Part shown: positions 25,262 to 33,425 of the stretch, in pieces
Numbering within the stretch: the stretch's first letter is position 1
Layout of the letters: each line of letters begins with the position of its first letter
Origin: Clostridium hydrogenum
Lineage (GTDB): Bacteria; Bacillota; Clostridia; Clostridiales; Clostridiaceae
Assembly: GCF_021432385.1 (NCBI RefSeq)
Contig: NZ_JAEACT010000003.1
Coordinates: 1,054,001-1,118,000 of the forward strand
Length of the DNA stretch: 64,000 nucleotides
Direction of reading: 5' to 3'
Translations under genes and position numbers: made by a program
The notes under the pieces: generated by a model
What the model was told of the DNA's origin: nothing
Database searches by the model: none
The model's input: the letters and a program-made list of their open reading frames with translations, nothing else

Positions 25262-26890
25262 CTAAGCTTTCATTATCAATTCTTTTGCTGTTAGAATTGA
25301 AGAAGCACTCATTGAAAATTCATCAAGTCCATATTCAACAAGAGTTGGTATTGCTTTTTCATCTCCTGCCATTTCTCCACACATTCCACACCATTTTCCT
25401 TCTTTGTGTGCAGATTCTATAGTCATTTTTATTAACTTTAAAACTGCTGGATGCATTGGATTATATAAATATGATACTTTTTCATTCATTCTATCTGCTG
25501 CAAGTGTGTATTGGATTAAGTCATTAGTTCCAATACTAAAGAAATCAACATGCTTTGCAAGTTCTTCTGAATTTACTGCAGCTGCAGGTATTTCAACCAT
25601 TATTCCTGTTTCAAGGTTTGCATTAAATGCTTTTCCTTCTTTTTCAAGCTCACCCATACATTCTTTTAAAACATCTTTTGCTTCAAGGAATTCTTCAAGT
25701 GAAGAAATCATTGGGAACATTATTTTTAAGTTTCCATAAACTGATGCTCTTAAAAGTGCTCTAAGTTGAACTTTAAAAATATCTTTTCTTCCAAGGCAAA
25801 GTCTTATTGCTCTATAGCCTAGGAAAGGATTCATTTCTTCTGGAAGTGGAAGATATGTTAACTTCTTATCTCCACCTATATCAAGTGTTCTTATTACAAC
25901 AGGTTTTTTGCCCATTTTTTCTACAACATGTTTATATGCTTCAAATTGCTCGTCTTCTGTAGGCATTGAATCTCTATCCATGTAAAGGAACTCTGTTCTA
26001 AATAATCCTACTCCGTCTCCGCCATTTGCTAATACTGCATCTACATCTTTAGCTTTTCCTATATTTCCGCAAACCTCTACTCTTTTGCCTGCCTTTGTTG
26101 TTGTTTCTATGCTTATAAGCTTTTTAAGCTCTTCTTGTTTCTTTTCGAATTCTTTTTTCTTTTCAGTGTATTCATTTAATGTTTTTTCATCTGGATTTAC
26201 TATTGCTATTCCTTCAACACCATCTACTATAACAGCATCTCCGTTTTTAACAGTATCCATTATATCTTGAAGTCCAACTATAGCAGGTATTTCAAGTGTT
26301 CTTGCCATTATAGCACTATGTGAAGTTCTTCCACCTATGTTAGTTAAGAATGCTATTACCTTATCCTTGTCAAGTTGTGCTGTATCTGATGGTGTTAAAT
26401 CATGTGCTACAACAATTGTATTTTTGTCTAAGCTTCCAAGATCTCCGCCGCCATTTCCTGCAAGGTTATTTAACACTCTAGTTCCAACGTCTTTTACATC
26501 TGCTGCTCTTTCTTTCATATATTCGTCTTCTATTCCAGCAAATATTTGCATATACATATCAATTACATCGCTAAGTGCCTTTTCAGCATTTATTTTTTCG
26601 TTTTCTATTTTTGATGCTGCAGAACCTGTAAATTCAGGATCATCAAGTAACATTATATGACTTTCAAATACAGCAGCTTTATCTGCTCCTAAATCTTTTT
26701 CAGCCTTTTCTTTAATTGCTTTTAACTGATTTCTTGAAGCCTCTACTGCTTTCTCGAATCTTGCTTTTTCTTCATCTATATTAGTTATTGCCTTTTCAAC
26801 TATTTCTATTTCACTGTTAGCCTTTACAAAAACATGGCCAATAGCATATCCTTTTGAAGCTGCTATTCCTTTTTTTATTATATTAGACAT
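25262..26890 (-). CDS. ptsI: Phosphoenolpyruvate-protein phosphotransferase, enzyme I of the PTS
   Basis: 542 aa. ATG 26890 follows AGGAGG; an upstream in-frame start at 26914 would overlap that site. It autophosphorylates from PEP and passes phosphate to HPr, feeding all PTS sugar uptake. The phosphoryl-accepting His lies in GGRTSHSAIMART (about 190). GVGLFRTEFLYM, the PEP-binding region, and the C-terminal GTNDLIQYTLAADR and CGEMAG signatures are present. It stands alone, without ptsH, between a strong terminator and a sigma-54 promoter (26931-26950). The divergent gene at 27380 encodes a probable sigma-54 activator with an HPr-like domain. Confidence 0.97.
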   Translation of the reverse strand: MSNIIKKGIAASKGYAIGHVFVKANSEIEIVEKAITNIDEEKARFEKAVEASRNQLKAIKEKAEKDLGADKAAVFESHIMLLDDPEFTGSAASKIENEKINAEKALSDVIDMYMQIFAGIEDEYMKERAADVKDVGTRVLNNLAGNGGGDLGSLDKNTIVVAHDLTPSDTAQLDKDKVIAFLTNIGGRTSHSAIMARTLEIPAIVGLQDIMDTVKNGDAVIVDGVEGIAIVNPDEKTLNEYTEKKKEFEKKQEELKKLISIETTTKAGKRVEVCGNIGKAKDVDAVLANGGDGVGLFRTEFLYMDRDSMPTEDEQFEAYKHVVEKMGKKPVVIRTLDIGGDKKLTYLPLPEEMNPFLGYRAIRLCLGRKDIFKVQLRALLRASVYGNLKIMFPMISSLEEFLEAKDVLKECMGELEKEGKAFNANLETGIMVEIPAAAVNSEELAKHVDFFSIGTNDLIQYTLAADRMNEKVSYLYNPMHPAVLKLIKMTIESAHKEGKWCGMCGEMAGDEKAIPTLVEYGLDEFSMSASSILTAKELIMKA

Positions 26891-26930
26891 TGTTTTTCCT
26901 CCTTGATAATGCATTTCATCAAACTATAAT

Positions 26931-26950
26931 ATTAGCAAGAACCGTGCCAA
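26931..26950 (-). promoter_or_regulatory. Sigma-54 (-24/-12) promoter of ptsI
   Basis: Minus strand TTGGCACGGTTCTTGCTAAT matches the RpoN consensus TGGCAC-N5-TTGC at every key base, with GG and GC at the correct spacing. It lies 41 bp upstream of the ptsI start and needs an AAA+ activator to open. Such an activator is encoded next door. Confidence 0.92.
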
Positions 26951-27058
26951 GTTATAAAAATTATAATAATTTAATATGGATTTAATGTTTTTATCCATTG
27001 TACAAGCATTTTTTACATGCATTTTATATTGTAAGAAGTTTCTTAACAAAAATAGTTG

Positions 27059-27075
27059 TTGATAATTTTTATCAA
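27059..27075. promoter_or_regulatory. Palindromic upstream activator site 1
   Basis: TTGATAATTTTTATCAA, a 17-bp palindrome about 110-125 bp upstream of the sigma-54 promoter. It is one of three such sites in the ptsI/activator intergenic region and a likely enhancer bound by the regulator at 27380. Confidence 0.7.
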
Positions 27076-27188
27076 GTCCATACCATTAGCTATTATATAA
27101 TTTACTCTTTTTGGCGTAAAATTTTATTTTTTTATTATTTTCACCAAAATTACTCTAGATATACCCTAGATTTAATAGTAAAATATAA

Positions 27189-27205
27189 TTGATAAAAATT
27201 ATCAT
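27189..27205. promoter_or_regulatory. Palindromic upstream activator site 2
   Basis: TTGATAAAAATTATCAT, the same palindrome in inverse form with one end mismatch. Centre-to-centre distance to site 3 is 31 bp, about three helical turns, which would suit cooperative binding of an activator. Confidence 0.65.
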
Positions 27206-27219
27206 ACCTTTGCATGTAT

Positions 27220-27236
27220 CTGATAATTTTTATCAA
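27220..27236. promoter_or_regulatory. Palindromic upstream activator site 3
   Basis: CTGATAATTTTTATCAA, matching site 1 at all but the first base. It is followed 13 bp later by foldback element copy 3, so any promoter of the regulator gene may be displaced or supplied by that element. Confidence 0.65.
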
Positions 27237-27248
27237 CCATCAATTTAT

Positions 27249-27352
27249 TAGAGATATACCATGCGAAACTTGAAAATTAATTTGTATTAAAATGCCGTCT
27301 TTTAGGCATTATGATGCAAATTGATTTTAGTAGTTGAGCCGGTATATCTATA
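27249..27352 (-). mobile_element. 104-bp foldback (MITE-like) element, copy 3
   Basis: Ends TAGAGATATACC and GGTATATCTATA form a terminal inverted repeat, and the interior is palindromic about AAAATGCC/GGCATTAT. Read on the minus strand it matches copies 1 and 2 base for base over most of its length, and again is exactly 104 bp. It ends 27 bp upstream of the activator start codon. Confidence 0.78.
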
Positions 27353-27379
27353 TAGATTTATTTAAAGGGTGATTAAATA

Positions 27380-29392
27380 ATGTTTAAAAATTGTGTTACA
27401 GTAAATATAAAGAATGGAATTCATACTCGAATTGCTGCAATGATTGTACACAAGTCTTCCACAATAAAAGAAAAATATAATGTTAATTTATATGTTAGAA
27501 AAATGACATCAAATGATCCAATTGCTATAAGTATGCTGGCATTAGTTTCTCTCAAAATAGTCGAAAATGAAATTATTGAAATATCGTGTTATGAGGATAC
27601 CTTTAACGGTCAGCATTCTGTACTAGAACTCAGCAATTACATAACAAAAGAATTAAGCGATAGAGGCGCTGCATTTTCAAATATAGATGCAATAATTCAG
27701 GAAAGTACTATTGCTAATGAGCAAATTCTTCAAAACATTCCTCTTGGAATTATAGTAGTAGACTCACAATGTAATATAACTTATATGAATGATTATACAT
27801 TAAATGTTTTAAGTAAAAATTTAGATGATGTCTTAGGTATACCTATACAAAACATACTTCCAAATTCTGAACTTCCAAATGTAATGAAAGATCGTAAAAA
27901 GGAATTAGGCAAAATCCATCATGTATGCGGAAACATCGTAATTTCAAATAGTAGTCCTATATTATCCAATAACAATATTATAGGGTCATTAACAGTATTT
28001 CAGGACATATCTGAATTAATAGGCCTTAAAGAGTTAAACGAAAAATTTAAAAAGATATTAGAAACTTCTCACGATTTAATATGTTTTATTGATGAAAACA
28101 GAAAAGTAAGTTATATAAATCCTATGTACAAGAAAATTTTTGATATTGAAGATAGTAAAATTATAGGTAAAGACCTTATTGACATTTCTCCCAATGGCTA
28201 TAGACTAAGAGTATTTAATAGCAAAAAAGCTATCGAAAATGTTATTTTAACTAAAAATGATGTAAATATCCTATGTACAATAGAACCTATTTTTATAGAT
28301 AATTTATTTAAAGGAGTTATTTCTATCTCCAAAACTGTAAATGAAATAAAGGATATAGCTAAAAAACTTGAGCACTCAGAGGCAGAACTCAATTATTATA
28401 AGTCAGAATTAAAAAGACATAATGAGCTAAGTGGTTCTTTTAATAATATCATAGGAAATAGCAGTTCCTTAAAGGATATATTAGTCACTGTAGATAAAGC
28501 CTCTGCATCAACCTCTACGGTATTAATTCGCGGCGAAAGTGGAACTGGTAAAGAACTTATAGCAAAAGCAATACATAATAATAGCTCTAGAAATGACAAA
28601 CCTTTTGTTAGAGTGAATTGTGCTGCTATTCCAGAAAACTTAATTGAAAGTGAACTTTTTGGATATGAGAAGGGTGCTTTTACAGGTGCCGTTAAGAGCA
28701 AACCTGGTAAACTTAACATTGCCGATACTGGCACTTTGTTCTTAGATGAAATTGGTGACATGCCAAAATCCATGCAAGTTAAACTTTTAAGAGTTCTTCA
28801 GGAACGAGAATTTGAAAGTGTTGGTGGACTTGTAACTCAGAAAGTTGATATAAGGATAATTGCTGCTACAAATAGAAATCTTGAAGAAATGATAAAGGAA
28901 AGAGAATTTAGGGAAGATCTATATTATAGGCTTAATGTAATTCCTATAATACTTCCTCCTTTAAGAAAGAGAAAGGAAGATATTAATCTTCTAGTGGAAC
29001 ACTTTATAAAAAATTTAAGTAAAAAGCTCGAAAAATCTGTTAATAATATTGATAAAACATCTTTATATTATCTAATGAATTATCAGTGGCCAGGAAACAT
29101 AAGAGAATTAGAAAATATAATAGAACGAGCAATAAATATGTGTGATGGTAATATAATAACTGCTAAGGATCTTCCTATTTATATTACAAATATAGAACCT
29201 AAAAATGATTCCATAAGTATTGACGAGAACAGTCCTATTTTTAAGCTTGAAACTTATGAAAAGAAAATTATAACTCTGGCAATGAAAAAATATAAAAGTT
29301 ACAATAAGGCTGGAAAAGCATTGGGAATAACCCATAGAACTGTAGCTTTAAAGTGTAAAAAATATGGTATTAATATTGATGAGAATATTTAA
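27380..29392 (+). CDS. Sigma-54-dependent transcriptional activator with N-terminal HPr-like domain
   Basis: 670 aa. Residues 1-90 resemble HPr, with His15 in NGIHTRIAAMIV at the exact position of the HPr phospho-His and a Ser (about 51) aligning with regulatory Ser46. Two PAS domains follow (about 115-215 and 228-330). The AAA+ domain (about 355-590) has Walker A GESGTGKE, the sigma-54 contact GAFTGA and Walker B TLFLDEIGDMP. The C-terminal HTH (about 630-665) contains KAGKALGITHRTVALKCKKYG. It is divergent from ptsI, whose sigma-54 promoter and three palindromes lie between. It probably activates ptsI in response to PTS phosphorylation state and a PAS signal. AAAGGGTGATT precedes ATG. Confidence 0.93.
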   Translation: MFKNCVTVNIKNGIHTRIAAMIVHKSSTIKEKYNVNLYVRKMTSNDPIAISMLALVSLKIVENEIIEISCYEDTFNGQHSVLELSNYITKELSDRGAAFSNIDAIIQESTIANEQILQNIPLGIIVVDSQCNITYMNDYTLNVLSKNLDDVLGIPIQNILPNSELPNVMKDRKKELGKIHHVCGNIVISNSSPILSNNNIIGSLTVFQDISELIGLKELNEKFKKILETSHDLICFIDENRKVSYINPMYKKIFDIEDSKIIGKDLIDISPNGYRLRVFNSKKAIENVILTKNDVNILCTIEPIFIDNLFKGVISISKTVNEIKDIAKKLEHSEAELNYYKSELKRHNELSGSFNNIIGNSSSLKDILVTVDKASASTSTVLIRGESGTGKELIAKAIHNNSSRNDKPFVRVNCAAIPENLIESELFGYEKGAFTGAVKSKPGKLNIADTGTLFLDEIGDMPKSMQVKLLRVLQEREFESVGGLVTQKVDIRIIAATNRNLEEMIKEREFREDLYYRLNVIPIILPPLRKRKEDINLLVEHFIKNLSKKLEKSVNNIDKTSLYYLMNYQWPGNIRELENIIERAINMCDGNIITAKDLPIYITNIEPKNDSISIDENSPIFKLETYEKKIITLAMKKYKSYNKAGKALGITHRTVALKCKKYGINIDENI

Positions 29393-29399
29393 TTAGTAT

Positions 29400-29445
29400 A
29401 AAAATCACAGAGTACAATGTCTGTCACCTGTACTCTGTGATTTTT
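29400..29445. terminator. Bidirectional terminator between convergent genes
   Basis: A 17-bp perfect stem AAAAATCACAGAGTACA/TGTACTCTGTGATTTTT serves the activator gene (+) and the 29450 gene (-). The inner part CAGAGTACA/TGTACTCTG equals the AGAGTAC heptamer arms of the repeat family, so it may be a domesticated minimal copy. Confidence 0.88.
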
Positions 29446-29449
29446 ATAA

Positions 29450-29797
29450 TTATATAAGTTCTATTACGTCCATTGCGATTTCATCTTCAAATAAATTTTT
29501 ATCCTTCATATCTTGTACTTTACTTTTAGCAGTTGCATAATCATCCTCAAGCATAGCAAAAATTACCGGTCCACTTACTGTTACTATAAATAGCTTTAAA
29601 AACAAGCTTTGTTTAAATATATCAGATATGACATCATCTAAATTTTCTATTTTGCTCCATATAGCATTATTAATATTTTCTTCTAAAGAATCATTTCTTT
29701 TTACTATTAGTAGTGTTTTTTTATATTTCTTCATTAAATAATTTTTTATGTCACTAAACTTATTATTGTTATTAGTGTCTTCAGAATTATATTTCAT
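29450..29797 (-). CDS. Small protein of unknown function
   Basis: 115 aa, rich in Asn, Lys and Asp, with a hydrophobic stretch at about 66-82 (LFLKLFIVTVSGPVIFAML) too marginal to be sure of a membrane span. No known family was recognised. It lies between fumarase genes and a bidirectional terminator, and so is probably the last gene of a fumarase transcription unit, 79 bp after it. The predicted start has no clear AGGAGG. Plausible gene, no function assigned. Confidence 0.55.
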   Translation of the reverse strand: MKYNSEDTNNNNKFSDIKNYLMKKYKKTLLIVKRNDSLEENINNAIWSKIENLDDVISDIFKQSLFLKLFIVTVSGPVIFAMLEDDYATAKSKVQDMKDKNLFEDEIAMDVIELI

Positions 29798-29876
29798 AAT
29801 CTTATGAGAATTAATATCCCATACTCCTTTCCAAACTCTAAATATATATATTATATGATATCATATACTTTTATAA

Positions 29877-30431
29877 TCATACAATATTTAAATATTTTTT
29901 TCTGCCCTCTTCATATAGATTATTACCTTTTGAATCTATTATAACAACTGCTGGAAAGTTAACAATTTCTAATCTTCTAATTGCTTCAGAACCTAAATCT
30001 TCATATGCTATTATATCCGACTTTACGATACTTTTTGAAATTAATGCCGCTGCACCACCAATTGCTCCAAAGTACACTGCTTTATTTCTTATTATTGCGT
30101 CTACAACTTCCTTTGATCTTGCACCTTTTCCTATCATTCCTTTTAGCCCAATATCCAAAAGTTTAGGTGCATAGGCATCCATTCTTCCACTAGTTGTAGG
30201 TCCAGCCGAACCAATTACTTGTCCTTCTTTTGCTGGTGATGGTCCTACATAATATATTATTTGGTTCATTATATCCATGGGAAGTTCTTTACCATTTTCT
30301 AAAAGTTCCACGAGCCTTTTATGTGCTGCATCTCTTGCAGTATATATTACTCCATTTATAAGCACGCTATCTCCTGCATTTAATTTTTCTATTTCCGCTT
30401 TATCTACAGGACAATTTATTATTTTTTCCAC
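29877..30431 (-). CDS. Class I fumarate hydratase, beta (C-terminal) subunit
   Basis: 184 aa. It corresponds to the C-terminal domain of class I fumarases (fumA C-terminal family): GDSVLINGVIYTARDAAHKR, YYVGPSPAKEGQVIGSAGPTT, GKGARS and GGAAALI. GTG start after AGGGGGGGCA. It pairs with the alpha subunit encoded 13 bp upstream to interconvert fumarate and malate. Some two-subunit members act on tartrate instead, which the sequence alone does not exclude. Confidence 0.92.
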   Translation of the reverse strand: MEKIINCPVDKAEIEKLNAGDSVLINGVIYTARDAAHKRLVELLENGKELPMDIMNQIIYYVGPSPAKEGQVIGSAGPTTSGRMDAYAPKLLDIGLKGMIGKGARSKEVVDAIIRNKAVYFGAIGGAAALISKSIVKSDIIAYEDLGSEAIRRLEIVNFPAVVIIDSKGNNLYEEGRKKYLNIV

Positions 30432-30444
30432 GATACTGCCCCCC

Positions 30445-31287
30445 CTATATTATCTCACTTTTATGCCTTGTTACATGACAACTTATATTAACAGCAACAG
30501 GAAGTCCAGCTATATGAGTTGGATAAGTTTCTATATTTATGCCAAGAGCTGTTGTTCTTCCACCAAATCCCTGTGGTCCTATACCTAGTTTGTTTATCTT
30601 TTCTAAAAGTTCTTTTTCAAGTTCCTCATACTTTTTCTCTGTATTGTAGGTATCTATTGGTCTTAACAAAGCCTTTTTAGCTAAAAAAGCAGCTCTATCA
30701 AAAGTACCTCCTATTCCAACTCCAACTACCATTGGTGGACATGGATTAGGTCCTGCTTCCTCTACGGTGTCAATTATAAATTTCTTTACTCCTTCTATTC
30801 CATCAGATGGCTTTAACATTTTTATTTTACTCATATTTTCTGATCCGAAGCCTTTTGGAACAACCGTTATTTTTATATTTTCGCCTTTAACTATATCATA
30901 GTATATAACTGCTGGCGTATTATCTCCTGTATTTACTCTATCTATAGGATCTTTAACAACAGATTTTCTTAAAAACCCTTCTGTATATCCTTGTTTTACA
31001 CCTTCATTTACTGCATCCTCTATTAAATCTCCCGTCACATGAACATCTTGTCCTAATTCAACGAAGACACATGCCATCCCTGTATCCTGGCAAATCGGCA
31101 TCTTTTCACTTTCAGCTATATCTACATTCTTAATTATTTTATCAAGAATATCATTTGCTATATCCCATTTTTCATCTTTATAAAATTTTTCAAGCTCACT
31201 TTTTACATCCTTAGGTAAATAATAATTTGCTTCTATGCATAACTTTTTTACTGTTTCAGTTATTACTTTTGAATTTACTTCTCTCAA
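30445..31287 (-). CDS. Class I fumarate hydratase, alpha (N-terminal, Fe-S) subunit
   Basis: 280 aa from TTG 31287, preceded by AAGGTGG; in-frame upstream codons lie in repeat copy K and are not used. It carries the Fe-S cluster Cys in PICQDTGMACVF, another in NPCPPMVVGVGIGG, and the C-terminal GPQGFGGRTTALG. It catalyses hydration of fumarate with an oxygen-sensitive 4Fe-4S cluster, fitting an anaerobe. First gene of the two-subunit operon. Repeat copy K begins 18 bp upstream of the start, so the promoter lies within or beyond it. Confidence 0.93.
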   Translation of the reverse strand: MREVNSKVITETVKKLCIEANYYLPKDVKSELEKFYKDEKWDIANDILDKIIKNVDIAESEKMPICQDTGMACVFVELGQDVHVTGDLIEDAVNEGVKQGYTEGFLRKSVVKDPIDRVNTGDNTPAVIYYDIVKGENIKITVVPKGFGSENMSKIKMLKPSDGIEGVKKFIIDTVEEAGPNPCPPMVVGVGIGGTFDRAAFLAKKALLRPIDTYNTEKKYEELEKELLEKINKLGIGPQGFGGRTTALGINIETYPTHIAGLPVAVNISCHVTRHKSEII

Positions 31288-31305
31288 CCTTATCCCACCT
31301 TTTTT

Positions 31306-31518
31306 CAGAGTACAGAGTATAAAGTACAAAGTACAAAGAATGATGATTTTCTGTAGCAAAGCTACAGAAAATCTTAAAACTTATTTTTTGATTGCTTACG
31401 CAATCGACACATTAATGTTGCTAAGCGAAGCTTACAACATTTAAGTTTAAGATTTACCTGACGCAAGGAAAGGTAAATCCTCCTTCTTTGTACTTTGTAC
31501 TCTGTACTTTGTACTTTG
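31306..31518. repeat. Heptamer-armed element, copy K (full length)
   Basis: Arms of AGAGTAC/AAAGTAC heptamers enclose a Q-type hairpin (GATTTTCTGTAGC ... GCTACAGAAAATC), the core with TTGCTTACGCAAT, and the P hairpin (GATTTACC ... GGTAAATC). Same polarity as copy A. It lies between fumarase (5' side) and cwlD (3' side), and is the rightmost member in the window. Confidence 0.85.
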
Positions 31519-31570
31519 GTTTAATGTTTTTCACTAATTCAAAATTGCGTTTCAATTGACTATAGTTTTC

Positions 31571-32269
31571 TTATTTTTTCAAGAATTCATCTATGGACTT
31601 TCCAATACTTTCTGCAATTTTTTGTTGATATTCGTCGCTTTTTAGTTTTTCTTTTTCTTCAGGATTTGACAAGAAACCACATTCAACTATAACAGAAGGT
31701 ATTTCTTTTCCAATCCTTAATATTTTATACTGATTACCTGCTGGTTTTTCTTTTCTTTTGTTATTTTTATCTAGATCTTCCCTGAGATTATCTTGAATAA
31801 TTTTTGCAAGTTCTCTGCTTTTTTCATCTGTACCATACCAAACTTGTGCTCCATAATACTTGGACTCTGGGAACATGTTTAAATGAATGCTTACAAACAC
31901 ATCACAATTAGAGCTAGTTTTAATCTTACATCTATTACTTAAATCCTGAATTTTCTTTTTACGTATTGTTCCATCATCAGTATACAGGCCCTTGTCTTCA
32001 GTTCTTGTCATTAATGTATTATATTTTTTATTTTCAAGGTACTTTTTCAATTTAAAACTTATACTTAGATTAATATCTTTCTCGCAAGTTTTATCTTTTG
32101 CTTGAGCCCCTCCATCAATACCGCCATGACCTGGATCAAGTAATATTAGTTTTTTCTTATTATCTGCTGCTTTTACATCCATCGGAAAATTTACAAATGT
32201 TATTCCAATTACAGTACTTAAAATAATTATTATACTTATAATTCTTTTTATTTTATAATTAAAACGCAA
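31571..32269 (-). CDS. cwlD: N-acetylmuramoyl-L-alanine amidase (amidase_3), CwlD-like
   Basis: 232 aa, close to the roughly 237 aa of Bacillus CwlD. Signal peptide or anchor at 1-34, ending near VKA-A. Zinc ligands and catalytic residues are visible: His in LDPGHGGIDGGA, Glu in CEKDINLSIS, His in VFVSIHLN and Glu in VIVECGFLSNPEE. CwlD makes muramic-delta-lactam in the spore cortex, which germination enzymes need. There are no SPOR or wall-binding repeats, which supports CwlD over a vegetative amidase. TTG start after GAGGTGA. In the 157 bp upstream (32270-32426) I see only AT-rich sequence. Confidence 0.82.
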   Translation of the reverse strand: MRFNYKIKRIISIIIILSTVIGITFVNFPMDVKAADNKKKLILLDPGHGGIDGGAQAKDKTCEKDINLSISFKLKKYLENKKYNTLMTRTEDKGLYTDDGTIRKKKIQDLSNRCKIKTSSNCDVFVSIHLNMFPESKYYGAQVWYGTDEKSRELAKIIQDNLREDLDKNNKRKEKPAGNQYKILRIGKEIPSVIVECGFLSNPEEKEKLKSDEYQQKIAESIGKSIDEFLKK

Positions 32270-32426
32270 AATATCACCTCTTAAATTAATTATTTAAGTT
32301 TATTTTGCGCTTTATTTATAAATTTTATTTTATTAAATTTCTTCATTTATTGCTAAATTAAATATTATTTTAACATATTTTTAAATATAATACGAATAGT
32401 ATTAACATTAATTTGTTAAGCTAAAT

Positions 32427-33425
32427 TTAAAAGAGTTTCACTAAAAATGTAAGTCCGCCTGCCATTAATGCGCATACAGGCATTGTAATAACCCATGCTA
32501 CAACTATATCTTTTGCTAGCATCCATCTTACTGATGACATTCTATTAGATGCAGCAACACCCATAATTGATGTTGATATTATTTGAGTTGTACTTACAGG
32601 AGCATGGAACATAGTTGCTGTAAAAATTACTGCTGCTGCACCAGTTTCTGCTGCAAAACCATTTACAGGTGCAAGCCGTGCCATATTCATTCCCATTGTT
32701 TTTATAATTTTGTATCCTCCAAATGAGGTTCCAAGTGCCATTGCTAGTGCGCATATTGCCTTTACCCAGTTTGGAACAGTAAATGTAGCAAGTGCTCCTG
32801 AACTCATTAATGCCATGGTAATAACGCCCATTGATTTTTGAGCATCATTTCCACCGTGATTTAATGCCATTAGCATAGCCGACGCAATTTGTGCCTTAGA
32901 AAAAAACTTTGTTACAGTGCTTGGTCTACTTTTGCGTAATATCCACTGCAGTGCTATCATGATAATATATCCTACAATAAAACCTATTATTGCTGACATA
33001 AATAACCAAACTACTACTCTTTCTAGAAATGTTGGCCAATTAACCACTGAAAAAGAAGATTTATATACTACTGCTGCTCCAATAAGTCCCCCTATTAGGG
33101 CATGAGAGGAACTACTTGGTATACCTATGTACCAAGTTATAAGATCCCATAATATTGCTGCGATTAATGCTACTATAATAACCTTAGGTGATATTTGAAA
33201 TGGGTTTACTATACCATCACCTACAGTTTTAGCTACCTTGTCATTTATAAATGCACCTAAAAAATTTAACGCTGCTGACATTATTACTGCAGATCTCATG
33301 CTTAAAACTCTAGTGGATACTGAAGTAGCTATAGCATTCGCACTATCGTGAAATCCATTGATAAAGTCAAAGCAAACTGCTAGTACCACAATAGTTATGG
33401 TTATCAAAAAAGCTGAACTAAGCAT
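32427..33425 (-). CDS. pit: PiT-family inorganic phosphate transporter
   Basis: 332 aa with about nine to ten membrane segments. The paired PiT signatures are GFHDSANAIATSVSTRV near the N-terminus and NHGGNDAQKSMGVI in the second half. It is a low-affinity phosphate symporter of the cytoplasmic membrane. Its start overlaps the end of the DUF47 gene by 8 bp, the usual pairing in which the DUF47 protein regulates the transporter. Transcribed from the promoter at 34200-34228. Confidence 0.94.
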   Translation of the reverse strand: MLSSAFLITITIVVLAVCFDFINGFHDSANAIATSVSTRVLSMRSAVIMSAALNFLGAFINDKVAKTVGDGIVNPFQISPKVIIVALIAAILWDLITWYIGIPSSSSHALIGGLIGAAVVYKSSFSVVNWPTFLERVVVWLFMSAIIGFIVGYIIMIALQWILRKSRPSTVTKFFSKAQIASAMLMALNHGGNDAQKSMGVITMALMSSGALATFTVPNWVKAICALAMALGTSFGGYKIIKTMGMNMARLAPVNGFAAETGAAAVIFTATMFHAPVSTTQIISTSIMGVAASNRMSSVRWMLAKDIVVAWVITMPVCALMAGGLTFLVKLF

